64,000 nt of DNA from Moniliella sp. 'wahieum' (GCA_003971905.1 RSEE01000026.1:496001-560000); one strand, 5' to 3'; shown: positions 31,033 to 45,330, counted from the first letter of the stretch. Notes: a model not told the origin generated them from the letters alone. Numbers and translations are program-made.

Positions 31033-34000
31033 TTACTTGCCCGTCAGCAGGTAGTCAAGCGCTCGCAGAGACCGCAGTAGCACCGCCTGCGCACTCGCTG
31101 GCGAAGCAAGCGTAGCAAGCGCAGGCGACTGCAACTTGTTGTCTAGCCCATCTTGCGAGGTGTCGCCAGCTTCGACGCCTTGCATCGCCTCAGGCCCTCC
31201 GGCAGAGACCGGACCTGGCAAAGAGGCCGGCGCGGGTCCCGTCGGTGCCGTGGCCGGCGTCTCGCCGGCATCTTGTTCAACCGCGACCGGTTTGGGCGGC
31301 AACACTGCAAGTAGCGCGTCCAAATCCGACATGAGAGTCTTGGACGCTTCAGTCGCCGAGCGCACAAACGCATCCCGAATCACTTCCCGTGCTCCGGCCA
31401 CATGTGCCAGATTCGACGCCACCGCCAGAGTCGATTGGAAACCCCGAGCCGAGATAGGCGTCGCGAGTGGACGCACCACCGCTGCCAGACGCTCGGGCGG
31501 GATATGTGGAGTCAAAGCTGTAGGACCCTCACTCGTCCCCTCCTTCCACCCCAGGGGGAGCCTCGGTCGCCATGGTTTCGTCTCCTTCGTCCCCAGTAGC
31601 TCCTTCCGTGGGAGCAGCCGCAGGGTGCGCCACTCTCAGCAGCTCCTTCCGGTAGAGCGGCAGCCGAGGTGGCAGGGGCATCACTGGCACCCTGTTCGGG
31701 CTGCGCCGAAGGATTCTGAGTAGCTGAGGGGCCTGCGGTGGGTACAGACGGCCCACTTGCGCTGGCTGAAGCGACGGCAGAGTCTGCGATAGGAGGACGC
31801 TCTGCAGCGGGAGTGGCAACAGCTTGCTTGGCAAGTGGCTTGGTGATCAGGTGCAAAGCGTGGATCAGGCTGTCAAGCAGAGTGTTGTGCTCCGCAAATA
31901 CGGGCTGGTCAAGGAGAGCAAGTAGAAGCCCAACAGGAGGTTCTGCCGACGCCTTCTCTTTTTCTTTCTCCTTCTCCTTGCCCTTGCCCTTTTTGGACGA
32001 CCTGACTTCCTCCTTGAGGAACCACTCGCTCACGGCCGGGTTAACGTCGACAAGATAAGTGATTGCCGCAATGCAACGCAGGGCCATGAGGAACGGGGCC
32101 TTCTCTCCCTGAATGCTAATCGGGGAACCCGCCGACTGGTAAAGAGCGGGCCCACGCTTGGCACCCTTGCTGGGCGTCCCATGTGCTTGGTGGATGCGAC
32201 AGCTGATTGCGGCGTAAGACCGATCAACTGCCGCGGGTGTGCTGGTCCCTTCGGTCAAAATGGTAAGCAGCAGACGCAGCACATCGGTGCGAGTCTTTGC
32301 GTTCTCCGAAACGGAAGCCAGAACCCGATGGAGGCCTGAGGCCGCGGGATCCAGGTCAGGGAAGAAGAGGATCCGAACCAGCGTCAGGACACCAGCACGG
32401 TCTAGCAGTTGAATCGCGTCCCGGCGTGAGTCTTTGTCGGCAGCAGGGGCTGCGACAGCCGGAGTCGTCGAAGCAGCGGGAACGGCCGGGTTGGCAGGTA
32501 CACCCGGCTGAGAAGCACTCGCCTCCGTCGTTGGCCGAGCTTCATGGACCGCACTCTGCTCTGCTTGGCGCTCTTGCTCCTCTTGCTCGCGTTGCTGCTG
32601 CCGACGAGCACGATTGGCTGCCATGAGCTCGCTCTGTAGTACCTCCACACGGATCTCGGGTGGCAAGGCAGCGAGGAACTCAGGCTCGATTGCCGTCACG
32701 CCTTGGTCGCGACTCATCGTCTCAGCATGACGTTCGCGCAGGTGCTGTTCCACAATCTCCTCCCGCATAGCGTCTGGGAGGGCCAGCAGGAATTCGGGAT
32801 CCATTCCGGTACCCGTAATATCCACCACCTGGCTACCGATCGTGATCGTTTGCCGCTCCCCCTCTTCCTCTTCCTCTTCATCCTCGCCCTCACCGGCATT
32901 TCCGGCCCTCCCTAGGTACTCATGATCGGAGGGTACCCCATCCGAAAAGGGTGAGTTTGCCCGGTGCGGGGGCAGGCGATCCGCCATTTCCGTGTCGGAG
33001 GCTTGCGCCGGCGGCTGGTTTGCTTCTGGTGCCTGGATGCGCTCATGATCTCCACTCTCCTCCTGCTTCCGACGATGCGCTTCTTCATCCTCTTGGAGCT
33101 TACGCTGAAGCTGAGCAGCTCGTTCGGCCTCCTTTTCCTTCTGCTTCTTCTGAGAGTCCCAGTAGGCAGGAAGCAGAACCGCTTGCAGTTCGTGTCGGAA
33201 AAACGATGCGTGCTCCAGCTTGTTGACAGAGCGTGCATGGGCGAGGGAAGCATCTTGTAACCAACGGTTCGACGTGCTCATGGGCTTGAAGGTTTGGAGT
33301 AGTGATACTGGATCCGCAGCTGCAGCTTTATCCGCATCGGTTCATTCGGTCGACCGCGATTGGGGCCGGACGCGCCGTTGGTTTCCTCAAACCTGAGCGG
33401 GAACGGGCCGTGTCGTCGCTCCGCGTCAACCCCTGAGCACGCTCGAGTATCGTCTCTAGAAGATGCATGGTCCTATTGCCCATCATATCGAATGACAAGG
33501 CGCTGAGGTCCGTGCCCGAATGGTGCAGGCCGCCATGGAGACGACGCCGCCGACCGGGGAGACGGCTGGCCAGGGCAGAACTTCCGTCGGGCACGGCCGA
33601 CTGGTCCACCAAAAGTGGGTGCGACGCCGCCTCGTCTATCCCGTTCCGGCGCCCGGACCCAGTGACAAGACGAGACCGCCAGCCTTCCGGTTCGTGACCC
33701 CACAGGCTTCCATGTCTCCCACGCGCCGGGCTGTCCGAATGGTTGACCCACGCCCAATTGGCACCAAACAGATCCAGTGTGTTCGATGACGGGTTGTAGC
33801 CATCCTCGAGCGAGAGGTCGCCAAGGCCGGCAGCATCGTACCCATCATTGGAGGACCCCTCGTCCTCATCGATCACGTCCATACCGTCTTCCCCTTCACT
33901 AAAGACAGAACGAAGTTCCGATGGCGCCCACACCTCGTCAATCTCGAGCGTCGGAACCAGAGGGTCGCTGCCACTCGTTCCATCGTGCTCTAGGACAATA

Positions 34001-37000
34001 TCCAGTTCGCCATTGTCCGAGTCGCCATCGCTATCATTGTCCTGAAAGCACTCTGGGCGTCAGTATTCATAGTGCAGAGGCGAGGGGAAGCTGGAAAAAA
34101 GGGACATACCTCATCCGTCCATTCGGCCTCAAGCATGTCGCTGTGATCATGATCGTCATCATCGTCGTCATCGTCCTCGTCCTCGTCTTCCGAAGACGAA
34201 TCGTCATCCACCGAAGACATGTCCTCCAGGTCAATGTCGTCATCGTCAATGGTATCCTCACTGTCATCCGACTCAGAGCTGTTCAGATGGGGTCAGTATG
34301 AATGCAACATCAGTGCGAAGCGCAAAAAGAGGAGGCAAGACGTACGTCATATCGCTGTTGGAGTGGTCATGATCATACTCCTCCATCTCAATGTCCTCTT
34401 CATCCTCGCCGCTCTCGCCATCGCCGACATCGTCATCGTAGTTGCCCGACTCGAGGTCGCCAGTGTGGATGCCCAACGACGAATTGCGGTAGAAATCGGG
34501 GTGTCTCGCGACGGGAGCCACGGCCATGCTCCATGTCCTCCATCGAAGAGGACGTGCTTTCATCGTCGGAAGAAAGTTCGATCGGCACATCTTCGCGCGA
34601 ATCTCTTCTCTGCCCGGCCCATGCGGATGGCAACCTTGGTAAAAAGTCGAGCGGCTTGAGAACGCTGGTCAGAATCGATTTGGCCGGCGAAACGGACAAA
34701 TCAATGTCGGTGATGGTATTAGTCAAGACAAGGACAAAGTTCTTCTCCAACATCAACTGGCCATGTGAAGGCTTAGGTCCTCATTTTGACGCAGTAAAGA
34801 GCTCTGGTTGGGCTTGACCGTCAGCAAACGGAAGCACAGGTCGGACAGCACCAGGATCTTGCCACCCTTGGATGCCAGTGGCTCGGTCGAAGTTGTCACG
34901 TCGCGAATGCTCTTGCTCAGACCGTCAAGGACGGCCTTGCGCACCGAAATGACGTCTGCACTCAGATCTTGAAGCGAAACGTTGCTTGCCGTATCCGACG
35001 TCAGAGCCACAATGACCGACATGAGCCAATTGGTAAGCGCCTTGCACTTTCTCCAGTCCTTGTCGCTATACGCTCCGAGCGCAACGAGCTCATGGAACAG
35101 AGTCGAGACAGTGGTCCCACGAAGCTTAGCGGGGGTTGTAGAGGGCGTGGCAGGCGCAGCTGGGGCAGCAGGCTGGGTGCGCTTGCGCGTGTAGTTCATC
35201 AGACTCAATTTGCAGCAGTCGTACGAAGACAAGAGCTCGGCTAAAATTTGGAGGATGAAGCCATTGTAATAAAGCGACTGGTCCGCTTGGCTTTGCTCTT
35301 TTGCGGAGGTAGGCTGGGTTGCTTCAAGACGGGGTTCGTATTGACTCCATCACCGCTCGACGGAGCAGCTGCACCAGCGTCGGGCTCAGAGGGAGGCGGG
35401 ACACTCGCCTTGTCCTTCCCAGTTTGGGATTCGCCCGAGGACGCCTCAACCGATTCCTTCGTCTCTTGCTCGGCCGTCTCGCTTGCCACGACAGATGATG
35501 ACACGGAAGGTCCCATGGTGAGCTCCGAAATGAGGAAGTGGATCAGATGATCCGACACCTCCGTGGTCTGAGGGAGCTTGTGGATCAGCTTCTCGTCTCC
35601 CACCACTACTGGTTTCGGGCACGTCGAAAACGGGTGGTTTGGGCGCAGTAGGAAGGGACGTTCCAGATGGCCCGGCTGCCCCTACGGGAGTTTGAGGCAG
35701 AGCAGGAGCCACGGCAGGCCCCTCAGTGTTCGACTCGGTTCCCTCCTTTTGTCCTCGGACTCACGATCATCAATCAGCCGAACGCGGGGGGCGGTGCCGG
35801 TGCGATTGAAATCGATGAGCTCAAGATGGTTCTTGGCGACACCAAAGAACGTGTTCGGGTCCCGCCACACGGCCGAGCTCACTTGACCGAGTAAGTTGGG
35901 GATCACAACTTGGCTGCGGGTCGAGTGGACCGCCGAGCGCAGCATTTGGAACATGAGCTGTTGCAGCACTTCAGGCTGCTCAATCACATGCCGTAAAATG
36001 GTGACCAAATACGACTGGCAGAGCGGCACGATCGACTCGGGAACACCCTTCTTGAAAGGCCGAACAAGAACGACAAGCTCATCGTCCCCTTGACCCACTT
36101 TGCCCGCTAGAAGGGGTCGCCGGGTAAGGATGACCAGAAGGCGGTACGTGGCCAAAAGAGTTTCCGTGCTCCATGCGTCAGGCACTTCCTCCCGTAAGAC
36201 GGCAAAGGCCATTTGAAGATAAACGTCTCAAATTGGCCTAGGCGATTATCTGGATCGACCCGCGGTCGAGACGGGGGTGGGGTGCCTGCTTGCCACTCGG
36301 ATTCGAGGTAGGGAGGCGTCGGCTCGATTTCTCACTCCAGCCAAAAATTTCGCTCGCGATCAAAAAGATGTGAGGAGTGAACTCGCTCACCCACTTCTTG
36401 CCAGTTGACCCAACCGCTGCAAAGTTTGGATGATGGTAACGGCCGTGTCAATGTCGATCACCTGCCGCAGGCCCTCCGAGTTGTGCACAATGGCCAAGAA
36501 GTGAAGATAGACCCGCATCTTGCCCAGCAACGCATCACGCTCGTTTGTCTTTCCTTCCATATCCAACCTCTCCACCTCGGCTGGGACGAACGAATGAAGT
36601 CGTTAGCGTGGCGAATGGGGGTGAGCTTGTCGGAAACGAGATGGACAGCGTCGCGTGCCTCAAACACAAAGGTTCGTGCGTTTCCGCAAGTTCAAGAATA
36701 AGAGCGACGACGGTAGAGCTAATCTCCTTTGAATCGAGTGCAGTTCATCCGAAAGAACTTGCTTAGAAACCGTGCCTTCCGATCCCGGTTGCCACAGGGA
36801 TGAGGAGGGGGAGCTTGCGAGCGTTCCGGAGCAGACGAAGAAGGCTCTGAAGACGATCCTGCCTCCGTCGATGGACAGCGGGGTCGGTGCCGTGACAGGA
36901 GGGGTGGGAGTGGATTCAGCCCCTTGTTGGTTCAACAGCCGCAGTAGCCCCGCCGCGAGTCCTCTCCGCTTCCAAACGCCGACTGGACGGAGCCGGAAGT

Positions 37001-40000
37001 GAAGCCCAGGTCGGTGAGGACTACGTCGCCGCTAGACTGCACAGGGGGGAAGGCGCCCGAAGAGCGAGCAGTGCTGCCGTCGCGAGCGAGTGGACTCAGA
37101 GGGTTGCTCATGCCCGGAAGGGTCATGTTAAGCAAGGGAAGAGGTAGAGAACTGCCATTCCCACTGCCCGAGCCGGACTCGGGGCTAGCATCATCCTTGT
37201 TGAGAGTAGCGAGGATGATCTTGACCAAACTGCGAATGATGACGAGCGGCAAAGTGGGCAACCAACTCTTACGCCAGATGGTCTGGACCGCCATGATGAC
37301 CTGGAGGCGAATGATGTCAACCACGCACTCTTGGTTGGAGGAAGGGTACTGCTGGTTCAGAGCAGAGAGCTGGACCAGGTCGTTCGTGATGCGGTACGTG
37401 ACCAGGTTGTGCATCAGCCGGAGGCAGACGTGCAAGCCGCCGCACGCTTGGCTCAGGTGCTGGCAACATCCTCGTTATCGGGCACCGTCGTCTCCCCCGA
37501 TGAGTGTCCAAAATCCGGTCCATCTGGGCCAGCATCAAATGGAACTGGCTCAACAATGCGCTAACACCGCCTCGGTGGAAGAACTCGTACAGCAGCAAAC
37601 AGCTCACGGTAACCCGCGACCCCTTCCGCTCGTAAAGAAGATTGTCGATCCAATCCACCACGACAGTGGTGTAGGCCATATCGTTGGGCAAGTTGCCGCT
37701 CTTGCGCGATTCGAGCGCTTTGAACATCGTGTCGGCAATGGTCCCCAATGTGGTGAACGTGTTTTTGCGAGTCGTGGGTCATTCGCCGGCTTGGACAGGA
37801 GGCGGACCACCTCGCGGTGCATGGCCTTGAGCGACTGAGTCATATGCGACATTGTACCGCACTACCTTGACGTTCTGCCGGACCGCCTCAGACACCTCGC
37901 AACTCTTGTCCGCCTGACCTGGCGGGTCTGCTGCTTCCAACAACGCGGATGAGCTCGAAGGCGCATTGGACGACCACTAGAGGAAGATGATCCACAATAT
38001 CTTGCACAGGGCCGGATACCTTGCTGGTGGCCGTGTTGCCTTCCACCCCCGCCTCCCGAGGGGGCACAGCTGCTTTGAGCAACATGTTCATCCAGAGTGA
38101 ATGCCGCAGCAACGTGCCGAGCTTGCGCATGAAGGGCCCTTCGCCCAGGCCACGGTTGGTATTGAGGGCAGGGAAAAGGGCCGAAACGGACGCGAATATG
38201 AATGGTAGCTGAACGGCTGATACAGTTCACCAAGAACATAGAGCTTGGTATTGAGGTAGACCAAGTTGCGGAAGACACCATTGGTTTTTGTCCAGGTTGC
38301 TTCGTCAGAGGGGGCGAAGAAGTCGAGCGGCGAAAAGGGCAGTTCCTGTCCGTTCGACGCCCAGGTTTTGTCGTCCCACAGCGCACTCGTTTGTTGCATG
38401 GACTCGGAAATTGAATCCATGAAGGCGTAAACGACCGAAATGGCCCTGGACTCCGTCATGAGCACCAGCAGGTTGGCAACTGAGTCTGCGGCGAAGGAAG
38501 AGAGGAAGTTGTATGGCAGTGCCGTGGCATCGTAGAACTTCAGCAGCTCTACCAACCCGCCCTTGGTGATGAAGGCATGACAATGCGAAGCGGTGGTAAA
38601 GAACCCTTCCATGAATCGGGCCGCGACGTCCATCTGCGCGATAACACCGTTGTAAATATTGGCATCGTCCTTCTTACCTTGCCGCTCGTCCTCTCCATCA
38701 AACAGGTCGGCCAAGGTAACAGAGGGGCGGGCGAGAGCGACTACTTTAGTGGCCTCGGTCTGGGGGACTTGCTCCAGATCAAAAATTTGCTTGGGCGGCT
38801 CGGGAAGGCCTGCTTGGCGACAGGCATCGTCAATCGAAGGATGCCGCTCCATACGGCGAGCGATGCTCTTAGCATTCTGTTGGTCGCGTTCAAAGCCGTA
38901 AAGATGCCCGAGATAACATCGCCCCGCGCCGACGGTTGGTGACGGACAAGCTCATCGATCGAGGTGCCAAACAAAATGGCATTGTCCATGTCCTCCAACA
39001 CCTCAATGTGCCGGTGGTCTAGAAGGAGACGCATGAGCTTGCGCGCCACCATGCAGCGGTTAAACAGGTCCAAACCAACCGGGTTGAGGCACATGGCCGA
39101 ACAGACGCTGGGCAGGGTGCTGATCAAATCGAAATTGGCTTCAATGTCGTCGGTAATCAGGTCAAAGAGCATCTCGGGAATCCGTTTCTCCTGCACCACC
39201 ACCAGACTCGTGGGCTCATTGTGCACTAAATGGCCCACCACGCCGATCGCAACAGCGAGGATTTGTGGGCCAAAAATGAGGCGGTGCGCCATGATTTGGA
39301 TGACAGAGTCTGGCAGAGACGTTTCAATCAAGTTGCGCAACTGATCCGTTCCCGCCGACGTGATCATGTTGCCAATGTACTTGAGGATGTTACGCAGCAG
39401 GGTTGCACTCGGTTGCGACAGGTACCCGTACAAGTTGTCAGCCGGCTTGGCCCACTCGCTCCGCACGGTCGTCAGCCGATCACCCTCGGGCTCGGGATGA
39501 GCAATGTCGTATTCCACCTCTGCTTTGATGCGTTCCACGTACACGTCGGGCCCACCCGCGTCACAGAATTGGGTAAAAGCCGGCGGTGAGGTGGAGAAGA
39601 TGAAACTGTCGATCAAGCCGAGAGCACGAGCGACGGATCTTTGGGCCAGGTGGACCCGCGAGCGACATTGTTGGACAATCTTGACCAAGAGAGGCATGAG
39701 GCCGCACCGACGATCATCGTCATGTGGCTTGCGTTGCGGCCATTTACGATTGCCCCCAGTAAGCCAAAGATGGAATCGGCGTAGGTGCCGAGAGAGGTAC
39801 CCGGATCACTCCAGGCATACGGAGGTGGAAGCAATGTAGCGTCGGGTGGGAGGAAGGGCAGGGCATCCATACTGCTAGTAAGCATGCGCAGATTCTGCAA
39901 CAGTGCACCATGATTGACTGACACGCCAATGGACGTAAAGACGTCGGAGGAGCGGGTACGGAACTTGGCCAATCCTTCCAGCGCATAAAACGCACTCGAC

Positions 40001-41359
40001 ACAATGTTTCGGTCAATCTTGTGTTCAGGCGACACGAGCGTACCAATCAAGCGAGCAATCTCCGGGGCCAACATGAAGAGCTCATTAAGCGCCGTATCCT
40101 CCAACACCACATGACCATACACTGCCAAAGCTAACAAGCGGCATGACATGAGTTTCTTGCGGGCAGAAGGGTCATAACCCGCGAGAACGGAGCGCACTCG
40201 TTGGAACAGCTCAAACTGGGATTCGGGTGGAATCTTGTACGCCTCAATTGCGTCGGTAACAACATCCATCAATGGGTTGCCCTGGGACGCCAGGTTGCGC
40301 AGCTCGATCACCGACGCCGTCTCCGGAGGGGGCGCCGATGGGCCGTGTGCCGATCCCACATTGGACCCAGACCCTGTTCCGGGTGCAAAGGAAACGTGGT
40401 GTGAATGGCTGCGGGCTGGACGAGGAGGGCGTGGGTGGGCAGGAGAAGAGGAAGAGGCCGCAGCCCGAACCGGTTCGCCCAGGTCGATGGACATTGACAG
40501 ATCGGGATCAATGGTAGGCGCTGTTGTTGTGAACTTGGTGTAGCTGGGGCCCGATGCGCCGGAGATTGGCGGTGGGCCGAGCGAGAGGGCTTGTCATGAG
40601 GCTCGGGTAGCTTGTCGGATGCGGGGCGTTGGATGGCAAGACGGACCGTGTCAAAGCCGGGTCCAGGCTCAAAGTTGTCACTAGCAAGGTCGACCAAAGT
40701 TAAGCCCGATCCCATCGGAGCCCATGTGGCACCAAGGGTGAGGAGGCGCTGAGGCACAGTACCCTGCTCAACCAGCTCCTGGGCACGAGAACCGCCTTTT
40801 GCAGAGTGCTGTTGGGCCAAGCGCTGAAGGAGCCGCAGCGTTTCTTCAAGCACATCCAAATCGTCGGTTACGAGTAAGCTGCGGAGATGCTGTAGCGGGA
40901 AGGAGAGAGTTAGAACCGTCCGACGGGGCAAGCAAACCTTGAGGGAGGCGAGAGAGAAAGTACGTACCTCATACGAGTTGTAGATCTTACGGTTGGTGCA
41001 GCTCTCTAGGAGAAGGCGGCTAAAACGAAGTATGGAGACAAGCAGGCGCTTGGTGTGCGGGGTGAACTGATGGTACTGCAAATCTGTCACACCGTACTGG
41101 GTCAGGGTGTGCTCGAGGATGGCATCGAAGCGGTTCAGCGTCTGGGTCCAGTGGTGAGCATCGCCGCGGGGCCAGGGCCAGTCGTAGACGCTGTCCAACA
41201 CGCCAGGAAGGTCCTCGTCCGGGGCCGCCTGGACACGCTCAATAATCGCGGCAATCTGGGGCAACTGCGAGGGAAAAAGAGGGTGAGTAGGGGGCACAAA
41301 GGGGCCAGGGGCACACGCACCGGAGGCCACAGACGCTTGGGTGGGCGTGTGATCTTCAT
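31033..41359 (-). CDS. TOM1: TOM1/HUWE1-type giant protein lacking the HECT domain
   Basis: Homologue of the giant HECT ubiquitin ligase. The start at 41359 (MKITRPPKRLWPP) gives an exon of 13 codons, as HUWE1-family proteins begin MK. Intron 41265-41320 leads to LPQIAAIIERVQAAPDEDLP. DUF908 follows (WPWPRGDAHHWTQTLNRFDA; LLLESCTNRKIYNSYE, split by intron 40890-40967), then DUF913 (SEWAKPADNLYGYLSQPSAT, FDLITDDIEANFDLISTLPS). Further on are an acidic zone (DEDEDDDDDDDDHDHSD) with introns 34279-34345 and 34042-34109, then DUF4414 with two ubiquitin-binding motifs (MDPEFLLALPDAMREEIVEQ; IEPEFLAALPPEIRVEVLQS). The coding ends LRSLRALDYLLTGK at 31033. Roughly 3,350 codons in at least 12 frame segments. 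Everything beyond, including the catalytic HECT domain (several hundred residues), is absent from the window. Confidence 0.85.
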
Positions 41360-43379
41360 GGCTGCTGGAGCGGGTGGGTGGGGACGGGGGGATGGGAGAT
41401 GGGGGAATGCGGGTGGGGGGTTGGTGGAGAAGGTGGAGGAGGGTGGTGTGGGATGGGCAGAGGGATGGGGGGGGAGGACCCGGATGGGAGGGCGGAGGGA
41501 TGGTGGCGATGCGAGAGACCGCTTCGGTGGCCACTCGCCTTCGTATTCCGATGCGTCGCTTCCGCAGCCAAAGCTTCAGCTCTGCAATGTTCAACCGGCA
41601 ACGCCCAACCTTCAATCTTGCCGCCGCGTCGGCCCGCGGGCGGAATAATGGAGCGAGCGGAATGACGTCACGCCTTGTGAGCCCCCTGGTTCTGACAGCA
41701 GCTTATGGCAGCAGCACGTCAGCGCAAACACTCCATATGCTCATTCGTCGGCGGGCTGCTAATCTACTCTTCGTCACCGCGTGTGGAGACAGACGTTGGC
41801 CGCAGGAAGTGATGCACATGGGAGCTGGGAAGGGAGATCCCGATCGAGCTGACAAACCTGTGGCTTACACCAGAGAGCATGACAACGATGTTTGCCTTAG
41901 GCTTATTGAGTTTGGTCCAGGCAAAACGGATTCCTTTGATGGGACGAGAGAGACTGGCTGGTATGAGATAATGGATGCGACTTCTGCAGGGGCCTGGTGA
42001 CTTTTTGTGGATGAGTATCTAGAGTGATGCAAAGTGCACCAATGGGGGCAGGCTAATATTCAGAGTGAAGGCGCTCAGGCTGAGCTTTGAGGGACCAAAG
42101 GGAGCTTTTGGCCCTACCTCCACGGACCACCCCATCGGTCGACAGCACCTTCGCCCGAACGAGCTAGCTTGCGGATGCGAAGAGAGGCATCTTTTAATGC
42201 ATGTGGGAGTCAAACGCCCACCCTATTGATTGCATTCATCAGTTGTCATTTACAGAGCTTGGATCGAGACAAGAAACGGCTCAAACCAGCCAAATCATCG
42301 AGCTCATCCGGCGCATGCTGCGGGTTGGCGCCTAACCCGTTTATAGGAACGAGAAGGGTTACCAGTAGGTCACGACCCTCTGCACCCCCCCATTCAGTTC
42401 CAAAACAGATGTAGAGGCGTGGATACATCTCGCTCTCCCTGTATCCCATGTCACAGAAAAAGAAAGGATAGAGAGGGAGTCTTTCGCCACTCAAATCTCA
42501 CCCTATAACTCAGCAGCCGAAGGCGGAGAAGGCTCTATAGAAGCAATATATATGCCGTACACAGTGACCATACCTCTCTTGAAAGCTCAACCACCCATCT
42601 GATCTCGACTGTTCCAAAAGTGTGGTTCGCAAGGGCAACGTTCCGCGTAGATGATATTTTGGTGGTATAAAAACGAGAGTGTGGTCCCAGAAAGTTGATG
42701 CGATGATCTTGATATGCCAAGACGACGAGACAAGACGAGATAAGTTTACAACGGTGTGTGTATATGTGTCGAAAAACAGATCACAGCGAGTTGGTGAGAT
42801 CGAGGTGTTCCGCTCCTCAGAATGGATCCGCGTACGCGCGGGATGAAGGATGCCTGTTTTTTTCAGGGGTTGTGGAGGCGCATTACTACTAGTATAGGAA
42901 GGTCCCTTCTCCTTCTGCCTTTTGCTTTTTGCGTTGGTACTTGGACACCCCGGACTACCCCTGTTCCTTTTGAAAAAGCGCTGTTTTGGGTTTTCCACAC
43001 CTTGGCCATACCAACAGAGCACGAGCTCTCATTGAGAGGCGTCTGTGTACCAGCAGTGGTCTAAGCCAATACAGCATTCATTTTGTAGAGACGGTGTCAC
43101 AAATTTTGCACTGGGTTGTGGTATATGTGCACATCGTATGGGGATTGAGTGGGTAGGTTTTATGAACCCTCTCGGACTGAGCCCAATAAAACAGTGTTCA
43201 CGGTGTAGAGTTGGACGTAAGGGTGTGATGGCTCTGACGGATGTTTAACTGGCCTGAAGAACCCCTTTGAGAGGAAGAGAGGCTCTTTAAGTGGTATCAT
43301 AGCCGATGTTAGGAAACGTGAGATGGAGGAAAGGGAGACAGCCGATATAGGATAGCAAAACGGCGGCTATTGCGACTGA
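41360..43379. other. intergenic region upstream of the TOM1-like gene
   Basis: The first 300 bases are G-rich on the + strand (GGATGGGAGATGGGGG-type) and probably hold the TOM1-like promoter. From about 41700 the GC content drops. No protein family is recognisable. Confidence 0.5.
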
Positions 43380-45330
43380 CTGACTCAAGCTCCATCCCTC
43401 GAGTCTGTGGTGATCCAGGCTGTGAAAGCGCCTACTGTTGCGTCCCGCTCGCATGTGTCGATCGAAGAGAGTTCTTCCTCGTCACCTCCCTTCACCATCC
43501 CTTGGGCCTTGGCCTCCCTTTCTTCGGGGCCCCAACCGGCCGAACTGAACTATAGTACTATCATATCAGAGAAGGTGTGTTGGGCCGTTGCAGAGCGACG
43601 CCACTACGTCAAGAGTGCCGGTACGATACGTACACATTCACGGATCATAAGGTGATCACCACCTTCCTCTCTCAAAGAACCGTTGGCAAGGCGAGTGGTC
43701 ATAGTCCTTATCCTGGCCCCACCGGATACTGATGGGGGCATATCGGCCCGGGAAGAGCATGTTGCACCCGATGGCTTGTCTTATCACCCCCACCTAATCG
43801 TTCAACTCTGCTGGAGCCCGTGTCAGAGCGCTGGGCCACGGTCTTCCCTCGATCCATGGCCAGTCAACCCAATCTGCCGACAATAGAGAGCGCGTATTAT
43901 CCGCGAAAGAGGGACCCAACAGTGCATTAACGATTTGGCTCTCCGAGACCCCACTCCTTAGACGCTTGCGACCGCCCAGCGACCTCCAACACACCGTGCT
44001 CTCACGGTTCACAATTGTCTCCTGTGGAACGTGAGTAAGTCAGTGTGCCTCTGTCCACTCACCTCTTCCCGTGGATATCCTTTTACCGGTCGACGGTTCA
44101 ACGCTGACGGGACATGAGGTGCGCGACAAGGCACGGCTGTGTGTGCAGATGCCGTTAGTCCCCTCCTTGTCAACCGGTGTGTATGGGAGAGGGTGCCCCC
44201 CTGCAACCGTTTTCACCGGACCAAAACACCGCACTGCATTCTCCCGCTGGCCTGTTCTAACCTCTGGCCCTACCTCAAAGCCGGCCGACCGATTTGACGA
44301 TGATCCGGCTTCACCGCCTTTTCCTCCTCGAAAGGGTAGACTGCGAACCGGGTCTTGATTTTGAGCGGTTCCCCAAGATGGTTCACGTTATCCCTGCTCA
44401 CACGACTGACATTGTGGCCGGGGCTTGCTCACCATGTTTTTCACCACACTTGCTCTGCCACCATAACCTTTTCCCCGCGACTTTGGGAGCCACCATTCCC
44501 CCCCACACGCCCCTTTTGGGGATGTTATACAGTGACTTGGGATTTCCACTCGTGCCTCAGCACGGCGTATCACCCCCCGATAGGATGGACAGCCAGAGCG
44601 CCGGGTCAACCGGGTTATCGAGAGCAATACCTTTATCGCAATATGGAGATGGGCTGCAGTCTAAAACTGGGACGCTCTTCTTCCAACGGACGAGCTCTTT
44701 CGCTGATTCCAATTCCTTTCCTCCACCCACGCACGAGTGTATTCACTCCCTCCTTTCTTCATTTTACGTATAACATGAAGGCTCTCTCCGGGCAGTGTTG
44801 GACCCAGCCTCGTCGAAGACCGCAAAGGACACCGCATCGGCATCGTCCCTTCAGGATCTCCGCGCGGCTCAGGGCCCCTATCTCGAAACTTGCCGCCGTC
44901 CAGGAGTGGCATTGGTACTGCGCTGATTGTGCACTGAGGCAAATGATACCTTTTCAGCTCGGTCATTAACCCGTTTTGGCCCGTCGGGATGGATACTTGC
45001 CACCCAACGCCCCCCCGAGAGACCGATGGTTTCGGCTATCCCCATCTGGGTCCCTTTCTCATTATGTGCACCATATAGGAAGTGCTGCGGACCATAAGGT
45101 CACCGGGGTTTGATTGGCGCATCATATATCCATGATGTATTCCTTGTCTTCCAGTTTGCGTGCCTACAATGCAGGCGATCAGATCTCGAACCGCTTTTGG
45201 CCAACCCCCCCCCCTCTTTCCCGAGTATCCCGAACACGAAGCGGTTCACCATAAGTCTCTACCCCTGAAGAGAAGCCTGTTTTCCGCATGACACCGCATT
45301 ATTCCACCGTATCCGCGTTGAGGAGGTGAG
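43380..45330 (+). mobile_element. decayed Ty3/gypsy retrotransposon pol remnant (RNase H and integrase)
   Basis: Pieces of pol can be read on the + strand across many frames and stops. RNase H: ELNYSTIISEKVCWAVAE then RRHYVKSAGT, and TDHKVITTFL (43535-43665). Integrase: RFPKMVHVIPAHTTD (about 44360-44405, matching DRFTKMAHFIP), then LSTAYHPP with remnants of the TDGQSERVN block and REQYLYR (44550-44640), then LLPTDELSFADSNS (44675-44715, matching the LPFAEFAYNNS block). The order RNase H then integrase is that of Ty3/gypsy. No LTRs, gag or RT were found, and the changes are substitutions as well as indels, so this copy is old. Confidence 0.7.

Noticed and set aside
30793-31115. Overlapping + strand frames between TOM1-like and ARC1-like genes
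   Set aside because: Short, no family match, and overlapping the end of the TOM1-like coding region.
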